In this document: positions 35,950 to 47,770 of the stretch, piece after piece
Position numbering within the stretch: the first letter of the stretch is position 1
How the letters are laid out: every line of letters starts with the position of its first letter
From: Limnomonas spitsbergensis
Taxonomy: Eukaryota > Chlorophyta > Chlorophyceae > Chlamydomonadales
Assembly: GCA_037349105.1 (NCBI GenBank)
Contig: JAYJMM010000105.1
Location: forward strand, 1,426,001 to 1,490,000
Length of the DNA: 64,000 nt
Reading direction: 5' to 3'
The notes under the pieces: generated by a model
What the model saw: the letters and a program-made list of their open reading frames with translations, nothing else
What the model was told of the DNA's origin: nothing
Database searches by the model: none
Translations under genes and position numbers: made by a program

Positions 35950-36400
35950 GAGTGCCTGTCCACCCAGGCGGGATAGCCCGGTAGCTAGCGAGCAGCTGCA
36001 CCTGATCAACTGTGTTACGGCAGAGAGTGCCTGCCCACCCAGGCAGGATAGCCCGGAAACTAGAGAGCAGCTGCACCTGATCAACTGTGTTACGGCAGAG
36101 AGTGCCTGCCCACCCAGGCAGGATAGCCCGGTAGCTAGAGAGCAGCTGCACCTGATCAACTGTGTTACGGCAGAGAGTGCCTGCCCACCCAGGCAGGATA
36201 GCCCGGTAGCTAGAGAGCAGCTGCACCTGATCAACTGTGTTACGGCAGAGAGTGACTGCCCACCCAGGCAGGATAGCCCGGTAGCTAGAGAGCAGCTGCA
36301 CCTGATAAACTGTGTTACGGCAGAGAGTGCCTGCCCACCCAGGCAGGATAGCCCGGTAGCTAGCGAGCAGCTGCACCTGATCAACTGTGTTCCGAAGGGG
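35950..36400 (+). repeat. 75-bp coding tandem repeat, six units (copy 2)
   Basis: Expanded from three units in copy 1. Units are nearly identical, pointing to recent amplification. Confidence 0.88.
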
Positions 36401-36423
36401 AATGCCTGTCCACTCAAACCAGC

Positions 36424-38200
36424 GGCCGGTGGCTGCAAGCCAGGCCAACTGCAGGTGCATGCGTCAAGGCTGTGTTTGCAGAGGGAGGCAGTTCCAGTGA
36501 CACCTGTAATGATCGGTGGCTGCGAGCCGGGCCAACTGCAGGTGCAGGCGTCACGGCTGTGTTCGCAGAGGGAGGCAGTTCCTGTGACACCTGTGGTAAT
36601 CAGCGGCTGCGAGCCGGGCCAACTGCAGGTGCATGCGTCACGGCTGCGTTTGCAGAGGGAGGCAGTTCCTGTAACACCTGTGATGGCCGGTGGCTGCGAG
36701 CCAGGACAACTGCAGGTGCAAGCGTCACGGCTATGCTTGCAGAGTGAGGCAGTTCCAGTAACACCTGTAGTGATCGGTGACTGCGAGCCAGGCCAACTGC
36801 AGGTGCAAGCGTCACGGCTGTGTTGGCCGAGGGAGGCAGCCCATGTGACACCTGTGGTGGCCGGTGGCTGTGAGCCAGGCAAACTGCAGGTGCATGCGTT
36901 ACGGCTGTGTTTGCAGAGGGAGCAGTTCCTGTGACACATGTGGTGGCCGGTGGCTGTGAGCCAGGCCAACTGCAGGTGCAGGCGTCACGGCTGTGTTTGC
37001 ACCAGAATGAGGCAGATCATGTGACACCTGTGATGGCCGGTGGCTGCGAGCCGGGCCAAGTGCAGGTGTAGGCGTCACGGCTGTGTTTGCAGAGGGAGGC
37101 AGTTCCTGCGACACCTGTGGTAATCAGCGGCTGCGAGCCGGGCCAACTGCAGGTGCATGCGTCACGGCTGCGTTTGCAGAGGGAGGCAGTTCCTGTAACA
37201 CCTGTGATTGCCGGTGGCTGCGAGCCAGGACAAATGCAAGTGCAAGCGTCACGGCTATGCTTGCAGAGTGAGGCAGTTCCCGTAACACCTGTAGTGATCG
37301 GTGACTGCAAGCCAGGCCACCTGCAGGTGCAAGCGTCACGACTGTGTTTACAGAGAGAGGCAGTTCCTGTGACACCTGTAGGGATCGATGGCTGCGAGCC
37401 AGGCCAACTGCAGGTACATGCGTCACGGCTGTGTTTTCCGAGGGAGGCAGCCCATGTGCCACCTGTGGTGGCCGGTGGCTGTGAGCCAGGCCAACTGCAG
37501 GTGCAGGCGTCACGGCTGTGTTTGCCGAGGGAGGCAGCCCATGTGACACCTGTGGTAATCAGTGGCTGCGAGCCGGGCCATCTGCAGGTGCATGCGTCAC
37601 GGCTGTGATTGCCAAGGGAGGCACCCCATGAGACACCTGTGGTGGCCGGTGGCTGTGAGCCAGGCAACCTGCAGGTGCATGCGTTACGACTGTGTTTGCA
37701 GAGAGAGGACGTTCCTGTGACACCTGTGGTGGCCGGAGGCTGTGAGCCAGGCAAACTGCAGGTGCAGGCGTCACGACGGTGCTTGCCGAGGGAGGCAGTT
37801 CCTGTGACATCTGTGGTGGCCGGTGGCTGTGAGCCAGGCCAACTGCAGGTGCAGGCGTCACGACGGTGCTTGCAGAGGGAGGCAGCTCATGTGACACCTG
37901 TGGTGACCGGTGGCCACGAGCCGTGCCAACTGCAGGTGCATGCGTCACGACGGAGTTTGCCGAGGGAGGCAGCCCATGAGACACCTGTGGTGGCCGGTGG
38001 CTGTGAGCCAGGCCAACTGCAGTTGCAGGCGTCACGACTGTGTTTGCAGAGAGAGGACGTTCCTGTGACACCTGTGGTGGCCGGTGGCTGTGAGCCAGGC
38101 CAACTGCAGGTGCAGGCGTCACGACGGTGTTTGCCGAGGGAGGCAGCCCATGTGCCACCTGTGGTGGCCGGTGGCTGCGAGCCAGGCCAACTGCATTCTT
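36424..38200 (+). repeat. 87-bp coding minisatellite, about 20 units (copy 2)
   Basis: Same 29-residue unit as copy 1 with fewer copies. Several variant units occur in the same order in both copies. Confidence 0.88.
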
Positions 38201-41200
38201 GGGAACAGAAGCTGAACCAGCAAGTGGCTGAGGAACCAGTTGGACCAAGTGAGGTCGAGGACCACGTGCACAGGCATGCAACGGTGTCGGTTCAGATGCA
38301 TATGCACCAACCAGAAGAGGATGGGCCTGTCACACCACCAGTGGCAGCAGCTCCTGGAGGGACCAAGGTGCCAATATCAGAACCAGGGGCGGTCCAGCAG
38401 GCCAACAAACAGCTGGGGGCGCCAAAGAGTGAGGTATGTGTGCCTGCAGCTGCCGGCAGCCCTAGCCAGTCCCTGGTCAAGGCCTCAGGACTCAAGGGGG
38501 GCCAGGCAGGCAACCTGCCAGAGGGGTTGGCCGTGCATGGTCCAACTGAAGGGGAAAGGCAGGTGATCCCGGGCCCAAGGGTAGCAAGCCCAACCAACCA
38601 GGGCAGTGCCCATGGGGAACACAATGGACACTCGCCCAAGCCAGTTGCAGCAGAGGTTAACTGGTACCGGCAGAAGCTCAAAGGAGTGGCCAGGCAGCTG
38701 TGGGTGGCCAGGCAGCCAATGTTGGCTTGGCAGTTGAGGATGACCAGGCAGCTGAGGAGGGTGAAGCATAGCTTGGAACATGCCAATCAGAACTTACAGG
38801 CGTTGCGGCCACAAGGCGAGGAGGAGGAAGAGCAGCAGCTGCAGCACGCAGCCATGGTCGCATGGCACGTGGCACTACCCTGGGGGCACGGGGCTGAGCA
38901 GGCCAGCCATGAGGGTTCCTGCTCAGCAGAGCCGGGTGGGCCAGTGGGTCAAGCCAGCCCTAGCCTGAGTCTCGACCCAGACGACGGCAGCAGTTCCAGC
39001 CTGGCAATGGCAGGCAGGGCAGCTGACAGTGACATGGAAGCAGCTAGGAGCAGCAGGTCTCCGGTGCCAGCACCCGAGGACGACAGCGGCATCAGAAATG
39101 TGTGCCCGGTAGCAATTCATGATGTACCGCCTGCAGATGTGGATCTAGACAGGCTCTGGGAGGACCGTGCAGCAGGTGCCCGTCAGCAACCGATGGAGAT
39201 CCGCAATGGCATGCGTCAGGCCATGCGGCTTAACAAAGGAGGAGTATGCATGTTCTGCGGGTTCGAGTGCGAGCACAGCGACAGGGCATGTGAGCATCTC
39301 ATGGATGCCACCATCCAGAGGGGAGGAGCAAAGCAGGCAGCGCTGGAGGCGGTTGAGAACCCGGGGCAGGGTCAGCCGCGGGTGCAGGAGCCACACCAGC
39401 CCCAGAAGGCTGAGGCGGGCTCCAGCAGTGTGGAGGAAGAAGAGCCCAAACCAATGAGAAGCAGGGTGGAAGCTGTTGAGCAGGAAAGCATCCGGGAGCC
39501 CATGTGGTTGGCACCCAGGTATGGACAGATACCCGTTCAAGCAGCACCCGCATCCACGGGGCTTGGCACACCCCAGTCCAGGTTCCCAGCTAGCGCAGGC
39601 AGGCAGAGGCAAGAGGCCGTGGCCAAAGGCAACAGCAGGGAAAAGAAGGGCAGCGGCCAGGCTGACAGCCTTTATGGGTACTTCAGCAACCCGGGGTGGA
39701 CGCCTATCCCAGGGGAGCGGCGTCCGGCAGTGGAAGAACACGCGGGGAGCGTAAGCCAGACGGGTACGGCGGAACTACCAAGAGAACTCCAGCCAATCGG
39801 ATGGGCAGACATCCTGCAATGGGCAGCACGGCTGTGGCAGCAGGTGTGCTCCAGGTGTTTCGCCCACCTCAGCGATCAGACCCAGGCTATCGAGGAGTTC
39901 CAAAGCCACCACCTGGCGGAATGGGCGACGAAGGCCCTTATGGGCATCCCCCACACGGGGCAGGACCGGGCAACGCTGCTGGCAGCCCTGCGCAGAGTGT
40001 CCAGAGGAGCAGCAGGGCCTGAGGCGGTCCTAGCTGTCAAGGCCTTCGCCGACGGATGGTGCAACGGCACAGCAGGGGATCAGGAAGAGCCCGAATCGGA
40101 GCAAGGGGAGCTCGAGGAGTGGGAAGGGTTCGAAGCATCCAGACTGCAGCAAGACGACCGCAGGGAGGTGCGATGGCAGGAGCAAACGGAAGGGACCGCA
40201 CCTGCTGCAAGCCAAGCCAGATGGGAGCGCCTGGAAGCCAGCAGTGAGCCCAGCCTCCGAAACCAGCGGCTGGACGTAGGGCGCAGACCCAGACCCAGCA
40301 GCCCAGCGGCCAGCGAACAGCCCAGGACAACCGGCTTCCAGCAGGGCCCAGGGCCAAGAAGGGCCAGCAGGCAAGAACCCCACGACCTGCTGCGCTTCGT
40401 GGATCATACGGAACACAGCGGCCAAGAAGGCCAGGTGGACCACATTGCTGAGTTCCCGCGGGGACAAGCAGCACAGGCACGAGGCAGGCCGGAGAGGAGC
40501 CAAGGCCCCAGCCAAGGAAGGCGGGTCGTTCAGGAAATCAACAAGGCAGGTACCACCGGGGGAGACTACCAGCAAAGGCAGGAAAGCAGGGACGACTGCC
40601 TGTCAGCTTCCGAGGCAAGGGAGTACACGGGTGGAACGCAGCCGAGCAGGCATGGCAGTTACCAGCCCAGCAGGCAGGCGGAGTCAGAAGAGGATAGGCG
40701 CCAGGGCCCAGCGATACAGCCTTCGGAGGGCAGCAGCCGCCCCAGAAGCGTGGCAAGCATGAGGCCATATGGGGGCGGACAGTCCCAACTGAGCGCAGAC
40801 CGCAGAGACCAACGGGACCAACGCAGGCAAGGCCCAGCCAGGAACGGCGGCGGCGGATCTGGCTCGGACCCCAGCATGTCAGACTCGGAGGATACAGAGG
40901 GTCGCGGCCCAGGCTCCGGCAGGGAATCTGCGAGACAAAGAAGGGACAGGTTAACCCAGGAACAGGCGGAGACAAACATACGGCTGCAGCAACAGATGAT
41001 CCTGCAGCTGGCTGGGGGAACGCGGTTCACCAAGATCCAAGTAAAGTAGGGGCGGTACCCACAGCTAGGGGCGCCCGGGTAGGCCAGCCTTCCCTCTTAT
41101 ACGGTACGCTGTACCAAGTTACCCCTTTACAGCCCTTGTACCTCCGCAGTGTAGTACAAGAGGCACGTGTGTACAGGTGTTGAACCTTAGTTGTGAGTAG

Positions 41201-41274
41201 TTTGAGCCTCTCTAAGGCAGTACTGACAGCTTACACCATTTTGGCACGGTTACTGCTTTATGGTGCGACATGTG

Positions 41275-42190
41275 CAACGTAAACGTTTGAAGCATCGGAA
41301 AAATATTGTTGGCGCAAATTTGTTGTGATGGCGGTTGGTCCCCATATGTCGGAGCTATGTATGTTGCCCCTCATGGCGTAACGTTTATTTATTTAAATTT
41401 TATTATCTTGCACCACGTAGCTTCCGAGACGGCATGCAAGACGGCTCGACAGCTCTACACGTTCGCCTCTATAAACATGAGATAAGGTCCAAACGATTAT
41501 ACACGTGCATTTAGAGATCCATAAATAATATTTGTATGCTTTGGTGATAAGCATGGACGTCTCATGCGGCTCGAGCATGTTGCCCAAACCCAGAAGCATG
41601 TGCCATTGCATTCAAGGCGGACTTGAAGATTCAGTTGGGATCCAAACTACAGAGGGTTCTCGTCATTAAAGAGAGGGAAAATTACTGGTTGATCAAAGGC
41701 TCAAGGCCAAGTCGACCTACGACCGACAAGTGGCGTTAAGGCATGAAGTGTTCATGGTGGTGAGGTGGGTATAAGAGATGTGCAATTGGGTATGAGCGTG
41801 CGTGATCGAGGAGCAAGGCTTTGCCCATATCTGAGTCGTCATTGGAGTTGCACTACCAATGCAATGGATGTGTCGAGGATATACCTCATGGTATGATGGT
41901 ATCAGCCCCCCTGTGACTGAGACACAACAATTCCATGTAGTACCAGACGTATCGAACCTTTGATGAGTATTTTATCAGAATGAGTGAAAAGGACATAAAG
42001 GAAATGCTGGAGAAAAACAATGAACACAGGAAAGTAGACAAAAGAAAGGCAAAGGAAGAAAGAAGAATAACCTAGGCATCAATACAGGAATTGAAACGAG
42101 TTGTACGATGTAAAGAGGAACACAAATAATGTTAAGATGCTCATTGCAAGCCAATTCCAAACCAGCATCGCCGGCAGGTGTAGCTGACCC
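41275..42190. other. No recognisable gene
   Basis: AT-richer than the elements on both sides. Only short frames without motifs or splice-consistent series. Confidence 0.4.
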
Positions 42191-42488
42191 TGTGTGCTTG
42201 GTCACATGAAATCGAAAAATAGGACATCATGCTTCAGCCAGTGGGATAAGAGGCGAATTTACAGGCATGGCCACAATGCCCAATCGCAAGCTAATGCCAT
42301 GACACGGGGTCGCATGGCAGGGGACGCTGACCATGTAGGCTCTGTCTCCGGAACATCGAGAAATAGAACAGGCTTCATTCCACAGGATAATGGCAGTGGG
42401 GTGAATTTAGACGACCGGAAGATGTCAAGGGACGTCAAAATACCATATCGCAGGGGCATGACAATGGGCACCTTGCTTCAGAACACCT

Positions 42489-42930
42489 GCCGCGCCCTCG
42501 ATAGATTGGAGCCATCCTGCCCCGTGATCCTGCGCCTGAACAGAAGAAAACGCAGCAAATTAGAAGAGCTCCATGAGAATCCAAACGCACCTTATTCGGC
42601 CCTGCCTCGTCGGTCGGGGCAGCGCTCGCTGAGACAGTCACATCCTGGCTCATTGGATCCACCTGAATATCTGGGGTTGGATATCATAAATACGTGAAAT
42701 ATGAGATCCAGCGTAAGGACGACGTCGCCTGACGCCTCGACAGATTGGTGCCATCCAGCGCCAAATCCTGCGCATGGACAGAAGAATACGCAACAAATTA
42801 AAAGAGCTCCATGGAAGTTTAAGCGCACCCTTTCCAACCATGTATCGTAGATGAGGGTAGAGATCGTGGAAACAGCCACATCCTTGCGTACCAAGTCAAC
42901 CTGAGCGCGTGAAAGATAGGACCCGCTGAA
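42489..42930. repeat. Imperfect tandem duplication, 238-bp offset
   Basis: CCTCGATAGATTGGAGCCATCC at 42496 returns, slightly changed, at 42734. The GAAGA(A/T)ACGCA(G/A)CAAATTA and AAGAGCTCCATG blocks also recur. The minus strand is partly open over both copies, but no family is recognised. Confidence 0.7.
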
Positions 42931-42942
42931 AGGAATAATGAA

Positions 42943-43081
42943 AGAAAGAAACAAACAAAACGCCTGAGCGTGCCTTGACGAATACGGGATTTTAAATGCC
43001 GTACACCGGTGATAGAAAGAAAGAAAGAAAACGCCTGAGCGTGGCTTGAGGAATACGGGATTTTAAATGCCGTACACCGGG
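42943..43081 (-). repeat. Two head-to-tail copies of the LINE 3' tail (inverted)
   Basis: Each copy reads GAAAGAAAGAAA, then CGCCTGAGCGTGGCTTG (first copy slightly diverged), then TACGGGATTTTAAATGCCG and TACACCGG. They are in inverted orientation to the matching sequence at 45290-45360, which ends the plus-strand LINE. Confidence 0.8.
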
Positions 43082-43386
43082 ATAGACACAACGCCGCGGT
43101 GTGCAACGTTGCAAGCTCCCAAACCAGGCCGTACAGATGGTGGATACGCTGGGAGAAGACCATCCGTCGGCCCTTCTGTGTGGCTCAGAACGCTATTCCA
43201 GGGGTGGGCCCAGGTGTCAACAGCTTCCAGTCGAGGACCCAATTGGAAACAGGCCAAATTCATGACCCTCCTTAAATCAGGCCATCGCCATATCTCTTAC
43301 ACCAACCTCCACCACACCCATTTACCTTTTCTTCCCCCCGACCATCTCACTCCGGCCGATATTCCTAACGCAGGCATGCCGAAAAT

Positions 43387-45273
43387 TTGACCTTCTCCTC
43401 CTCCTCATCTCCAATACTCTTGGGGACACAACCCGTACTTTCCGCATATCTTGCTCCTACTTTGGCCCCGGGCTCCTCCCACCCTTCTCGCCACTTGCTC
43501 CCGTCCGGTTTTGGCCAGGCAAATCTCCTTCCTCTGCCCACCACAATACTTGCACCTCCACCCTCAGCCCAGCCAAGCACGACAACCCAAACACCCTACG
43601 CCCCCTCCTTCCCCCTCCGTTGGCACGATATACCGGCATATTACACCGATGGCTCGGCCCTATCTACACCTGGCAAAGGCACAGCCACGGGTGCGGCCTT
43701 CTATTGTACTCAAGACAGCACTACCTACACAGTCCACCCCGATGGCCGGGCTGAAACCAACACTATTACACGGGCTGAGCTTGCTGGCATCCATGCTGCC
43801 CTCATTCATGCCGCCTTACACCACACCGGTGATCTTACCATTTTCTCAGATTCCTTGGTTTCTCTCTATGATACGCAGAAGGCCCTTCGCCACCCGCACA
43901 CTTTGCTTGAATGTAAACACGCCCCCCCCCTCCTCGACATTCGTGCTCTCATCCTTACCAGGCTATGCCTCCGCCACCATTTTCACCTGTACAAGGTCAA
44001 ATCTCACATCGGCATCATTGGCAATGAACTCGCAGATAAGGGTGCTGCACTCGCCCTCAAATCCCCCGACCAATGCGACTTCACATGCACCTCAGATGTC
44101 CAACACTTCGCACACTTACCTGCATGGCCATGCCTCCCACCCCCCCATGACACGGACGAACCGTGGTTTGCATCAGACCTTACCCATTCTTTGAAGGAAC
44201 ACATGTCCCGAAACTGCCCCCTTCTAACAGATGGTCCTACTTCTCCCCCTCTGCCCTTGCGCTATGTCCGCATGCAAGTCCTCGTTGCCTCTGCCCTCGC
44301 CTCCTACCTTCCCATCTTATGGCACATGGGTCTGCCCTTTAGTGGTATTCGCAACATCCTCAAATCGCGCACCAATACCCTGTGGACTGCATCTACAGCC
44401 ATGCATATGAACCGCCCTTACAAAACGGCTGTAGGCACTCGCACCACCCCCCACTGTCCCATATGCTCCCATCCCAATGATACCCCTGGCCATCTTTTAG
44501 GCGGTTGTGCTCATTCCTCCATGTCCGCCTCATACATTGCTCGACACAACCGAGCTGTATGCATCATCCAAACTGCTATTGCTAATGGCTCCCTAGGCTC
44601 CTCTTTTACTATCATGGATGCCACTTCCCGTGCTAACCTTCCCTTCGGGGTCTATGACACCCGTCTCCCACGTTGGCTAGTGCCCCGACGACCCCCCACT
44701 TTCCCTGACACCTTTGATTACGGTGACAAATTGCGACCGGATTTGCTTATTGTCCAAGGTCTCCCACATTCCGAATTCCTTCGTCTTTACCGCGCTGGTC
44801 AACTCTCTAGCTCACAAACTATGTCTCGGCTCCAGAGGACTTGCACTATACACGTTGTTGAAGTCGGTTACACCTCCGAATTTTCTTTCGAACAATGCCA
44901 TGCCCGTAAGTCAGAACAACATTTAAATCTTATCCTTCTCCTCAAACATAATGGTTGGACAGTTTCATTGGCACCCGTTCTCCATCCTGCCCTTCCCCCT
45001 GATCCTTCGCCGACCGTGCCCTTCCCCCCCCCTCATCTTTCCCCGCCTTCTTCTCATACACATATCATCCTTCTGGGCACCGCAGGCTTCCTCTTTCGTC
45101 CTGCCGATAAAATCCTTAGCATGCTCGGTGTCTCCAAACACGACATCTCCTCCGTCCTCAGCCGTCTCACGAAGCATACCATACGCTGCCATATAAACAT
45201 CCTTCGTCAGCGACGCCATCTGGAAAACTCCCCTGCCCATTATTGTCCGATACCCCTTGACGACCCTCCTTAA
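43387..45273 (+). CDS. LINE-type retrotransposon C-terminal half with RNase H domain
   Basis: An open frame of 628 codons, 5'-truncated: no reverse transcriptase lies upstream in frame. Residues about 82-225 are a ribonuclease H domain with the full acidic set: Asp88 (YTDGSA), Glu131 (AELAG), Asp155 (FSDSL) and Asp217 (GNELADKGA), plus His207 (KSHIG). It would degrade the RNA strand of the RNA:DNA hybrid during target-primed reverse transcription. A CPIC...H...C..H zinc-finger-like motif follows (about residues 357-375), typical of LINE C-termini, then IARHNRA. The C-terminal MLGVSKHDI stretch recurs in the degenerate fragment at about 45500-45980. There is no internal stop, so the insertion is young relative to its neighbours. 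The listed start is simply the first ATG in the frame. Confidence 0.85.
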   Translation: MTFSSSSSPILLGTQPVLSAYLAPTLAPGSSHPSRHLLPSGFGQANLLPLPTTILAPPPSAQPSTTTQTPYAPSFPLRWHDIPAYYTDGSALSTPGKGTATGAAFYCTQDSTTYTVHPDGRAETNTITRAELAGIHAALIHAALHHTGDLTIFSDSLVSLYDTQKALRHPHTLLECKHAPPLLDIRALILTRLCLRHHFHLYKVKSHIGIIGNELADKGAALALKSPDQCDFTCTSDVQHFAHLPAWPCLPPPHDTDEPWFASDLTHSLKEHMSRNCPLLTDGPTSPPLPLRYVRMQVLVASALASYLPILWHMGLPFSGIRNILKSRTNTLWTASTAMHMNRPYKTAVGTRTTPHCPICSHPNDTPGHLLGGCAHSSMSASYIARHNRAVCIIQTAIANGSLGSSFTIMDATSRANLPFGVYDTRLPRWLVPRRPPTFPDTFDYGDKLRPDLLIVQGLPHSEFLRLYRAGQLSSSQTMSRLQRTCTIHVVEVGYTSEFSFEQCHARKSEQHLNLILLLKHNGWTVSLAPVLHPALPPDPSPTVPFPPPHLSPPSSHTHIILLGTAGFLFRPADKILSMLGVSKHDISSVLSRLTKHTIRCHINILRQRRHLENSPAHYCPIPLDDPP

Positions 45274-45289
45274 CCACCAGGTTTTTGTC

Positions 45290-45360
45290 TCCCGGTGTAC
45301 GGCATTTAAAATCCCGTATTCCTCAAGCCACGCTCAGGCGTTTTCTTTCTTTCTTTCTTT
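45290..45360 (+). repeat. 3' tail of the LINE with (TTTC)n end
   Basis: CCCGGTGTACGGCATTTAAA, then ATCCCGTATTCCTCAAGCC, GCTCAGGCG and a TTTC microsatellite. It is the reverse complement of 43012-43081. Placed directly after the RNase H ORF, it is best read as the LINE 3' end. Confidence 0.8.
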
Positions 45361-45499
45361 GAAAGCCCGAAAAGCGATAAAACCGTGGAGTTCTCCTTAC
45401 GCATTTAATAGTATAGATGGAAATATAGAAACGCAACAAGCGTGTGCATGACGTTCACTATAAACTTTAAACAACAGGAATCTGAAAGCGGTATCCGAT

Positions 45500-45980
45500 T
45501 ATAATTATTGCCCCTGTTCACGCAAGTGGGAAGAGGTCCATTCACACTTGGCGTTACACTGGCCAGCCTGGCGTTGCGGAAATTGGCAGGACAGCAATGG
45601 GCTGGGTAATTTTCCATATGACGATGCAGACGCAGGCGGTTAATCTGGCAGCGAATGTTATGTTGCATGACATGGCTGAGGACGGATGGGATGTCGTGTT
45701 TGGAGACACCGAGCACACTGAGGACTTTATCAGCAGGACGAAAGAATAAACCTGAGATACCCAGAAAGAATCATGTGTATGAGAAGGAGGCGAGGAAGGA
45801 AGAGGGGGGGAATGGGCACGGTCGGCGGAAAATCAGGTGGGGGGGCAGGAGGGAGGACGGGCGCAAACTCGTTTTCTATGTAAGGTTGGGCAGTATTGGC
45901 AGAATTGTTTGCCTGATTCATTTCCTGTGAATGAAGTGCGACGAAGACGACGACAGAGCGTCCGGTGCCATGCACCAACT
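45500..45980 (-). pseudogene. Degenerate second LINE fragment, opposite strand
   Basis: Two minus-strand frames correspond to the C-terminal part of the RNase H LINE: a Pro-rich segment with PPDFPPTVPIPP (about 45780-45900), then MLGVSKHDIPSVLSHV...IRCQIN...ENYPAHCCP (about 45590-45716). A frameshift lies near 45725. It is the same family inserted in inverse orientation and truncated on both sides. Confidence 0.8.
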
Positions 45981-45999
45981 CTGTCGTCCAGACACACTA

Positions 46000-47400
46000 C
46001 AACTGCAGCAGCTTACAGAGAAACAGATACGCACACTAAGAGGCCTACAGATCAGCAGCTTTGTCTGATCTGATTGAGGCTTAGGACTGGTCAACTGCTG
46101 TGCTCGGTGTGCAATCAGACTGTTGCTGTGTGTGCGCAGTATCACTTCTGGCACCCAGCCTGCACGTACAGCAAATGAAGTTGCTGCCATGACAATATTA
46201 GACTAAGTGACAGGTGCCCTGCACAGCTGGTGGACATACCAGGAATCCTGGCAGAGAGACTCAGGCAGGCACGGTGCCGCAGCATGCATTGCACCTTACA
46301 GAAAACATGCAGCAAGCGCACTCGAAGAGTTCCATAAACACAGCATGCACCTTCTTGTCGACAGTTCACACGCAGGATCATGGCACGGACCATCTGAGCA
46401 GGACCTGTTGCTATGCAACAAGTCCCCGCCCAGGAAAGCATCCCACTTCATCCTGTGCTCATACTGGTTCACATGCACATGCCATGGCACGCACTAAATA
46501 TGATGCTGCGCTGGACTGTAAAAGCGAGTGCTAGGCTGACATGGTGACACAGCTGACATTCACAGCCGATCAGGAGCAATTAGGCACACACGCACAAACA
46601 GCACTACCCTAAATGTACAACACGTACAACCCCACTGCACAAGTAACACACGCAGCACACACATCACCAGCACCACCCAACATTCTACCAACAAAGCAGC
46701 ACCATTGCCCAACATGTTCAGAACGCAAACAGAGGCAGGGACAGACTCGGCAAGTGCTGCCCAAACACACAGCCTGGGACACCTCAACAGCTTATCAGGG
46801 CACACGTCACTCAGGGGGTGCGCCAAAGGCACAGCTTTTACAGATATGAAATTATACCCTCTGGAACAGACCTACCGACTCAACCCAGGAAATTTGCGAG
46901 TGCAGGTTATATTTAATATTAGACTGATAACATTTTCTGCGCCCTTGTACTAGGTACCGGTAGGGAAAAGAAGAAAAGGAAATCCAACTCGACGAAAAGA
47001 GGCCTCTCTAGAGCTCAAGGAGCTTAACTTGCGACAAATGCAAGCAAAGAAAACACAAGGAAATCCTGCCGCTAGGGAAGGGAAATACAGCCGGAGAAAG
47101 ACGTCTAATGCATCCTCCAATGAAGTAGCTTCAAAACCAGGATAGATCCTATCACAATACGAGACAATTTGATGAAGGTTCAAAATAGAGGCGGCCACAA
47201 AACCATTATAACAAACGTGTGCCGTCACCTCCCATGTCAACCCATGCGGCTAAATAATAAGATAAGCCGCAAGGCTACCTACTCACCGCTCCCTAAACAC
47301 CAAAAAAGTGGTGGCATGGTTATTTAAGCCAACAAGAGGGGGCATAGGCTAAAAACACAAAAATTTTGCAGAAAATACCAAAACTGAAGCTTAAACCGGT
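46000..47400. other. No recognisable gene
   Basis: Short frames on both strands without motifs. CA-rich stretches lie at 46590-46700. It may contain introns or decayed repeats. Confidence 0.4.
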
Positions 47401-47419
47401 GGGAGACTAGGTGCAAAAA

Positions 47420-47770
47420 GTCAGTCAGGTGATGCCCCGTTGAGGGAGGCCGCGAGATTCCGGCACAATTGTGGGAAATGTATTGACAACAGTCTGGTCA
47501 AGCTGGCTGTCCTCTGTCTCCTCGCTAGCACAAGCCAACTTCCAGAGGAAATGGTGCCCCCAGCCCAAAGCTTCCACACCTGCTGCGCATACCACCGCCC
47601 AGGCTCAGGCGTGGATGCCAGGCGGGGACTGCAAGTCTGCAACAGTCACACCGTTCAGCAAAGGAGAGGCGTCTCTAGGAGTAGGTCTGATGTAAGCGAA
47701 GCGCGCTCGGCTGACGCCACAGGGCACGACCAGAAGACGTGAGCTGGCTGTTGCATAGCTCAACGCTGCT
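47420..47770 (-). pseudogene. Probable decayed retroelement 3' end
   Basis: One minus-strand frame reads PAHVFWSCPVASAE (about 47703-47745), the H-x-FW-x-CPVA pattern common at the C-terminus of plant and algal LINE ORFs. After a frame change and stops it continues into a stretch with WAVVCAAGVEALGWGHHFLW. Several stops and frame changes show it is dead. It appears different from the RNase H LINE at 43387. The assignment rests on motif recognition only. Confidence 0.4.

Larger units (their letters stand above)
34658..41049 (+). pseudogene. Giant repeat-rich ORF, copy 2 (broken, lacks Gag-like core)
   Basis: Homologous to the copy-1 ORF from the same ATG context. It is broken by a TAA at 35570-35572, a one-base deletion near 36920, a TAG near 37071 and a TGA at 37606-37608. 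It keeps the 75-bp repeats, the 87-bp repeats (36424-38200), the Cys/His cluster (CMFCGFECEHSDRACEH, about 39248-39298) and the GW...QW...LW domain (about 39797-40075). It ends at a TAG at 41047-41049, where about 2 kb encoding the Gag-like region is deleted. A protein of about 1,146 codons is still open from 37609. Whether this is expressed is unknown. Confidence 0.65.
25356..41270 (+). mobile_element. Large TIR element copy 2, interrupted and internally deleted
   Basis: The second head-to-tail copy, with the same left end (TGTCACGGTATAATGC) and the same right end (GTGCGACA at 41270) as copy 1. Net of an 8,066-bp insertion it is about 7.85 kb. Relative to copy 1 it lacks about 350 bp of leader, has six 75-bp and about 20 87-bp repeats, and has lost roughly 2 kb between positions equivalent to 23087 and 25125. 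The loss removes the Gag-like core and joins the ORF directly to the 3' terminal segment near 41040. Confidence 0.75.
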
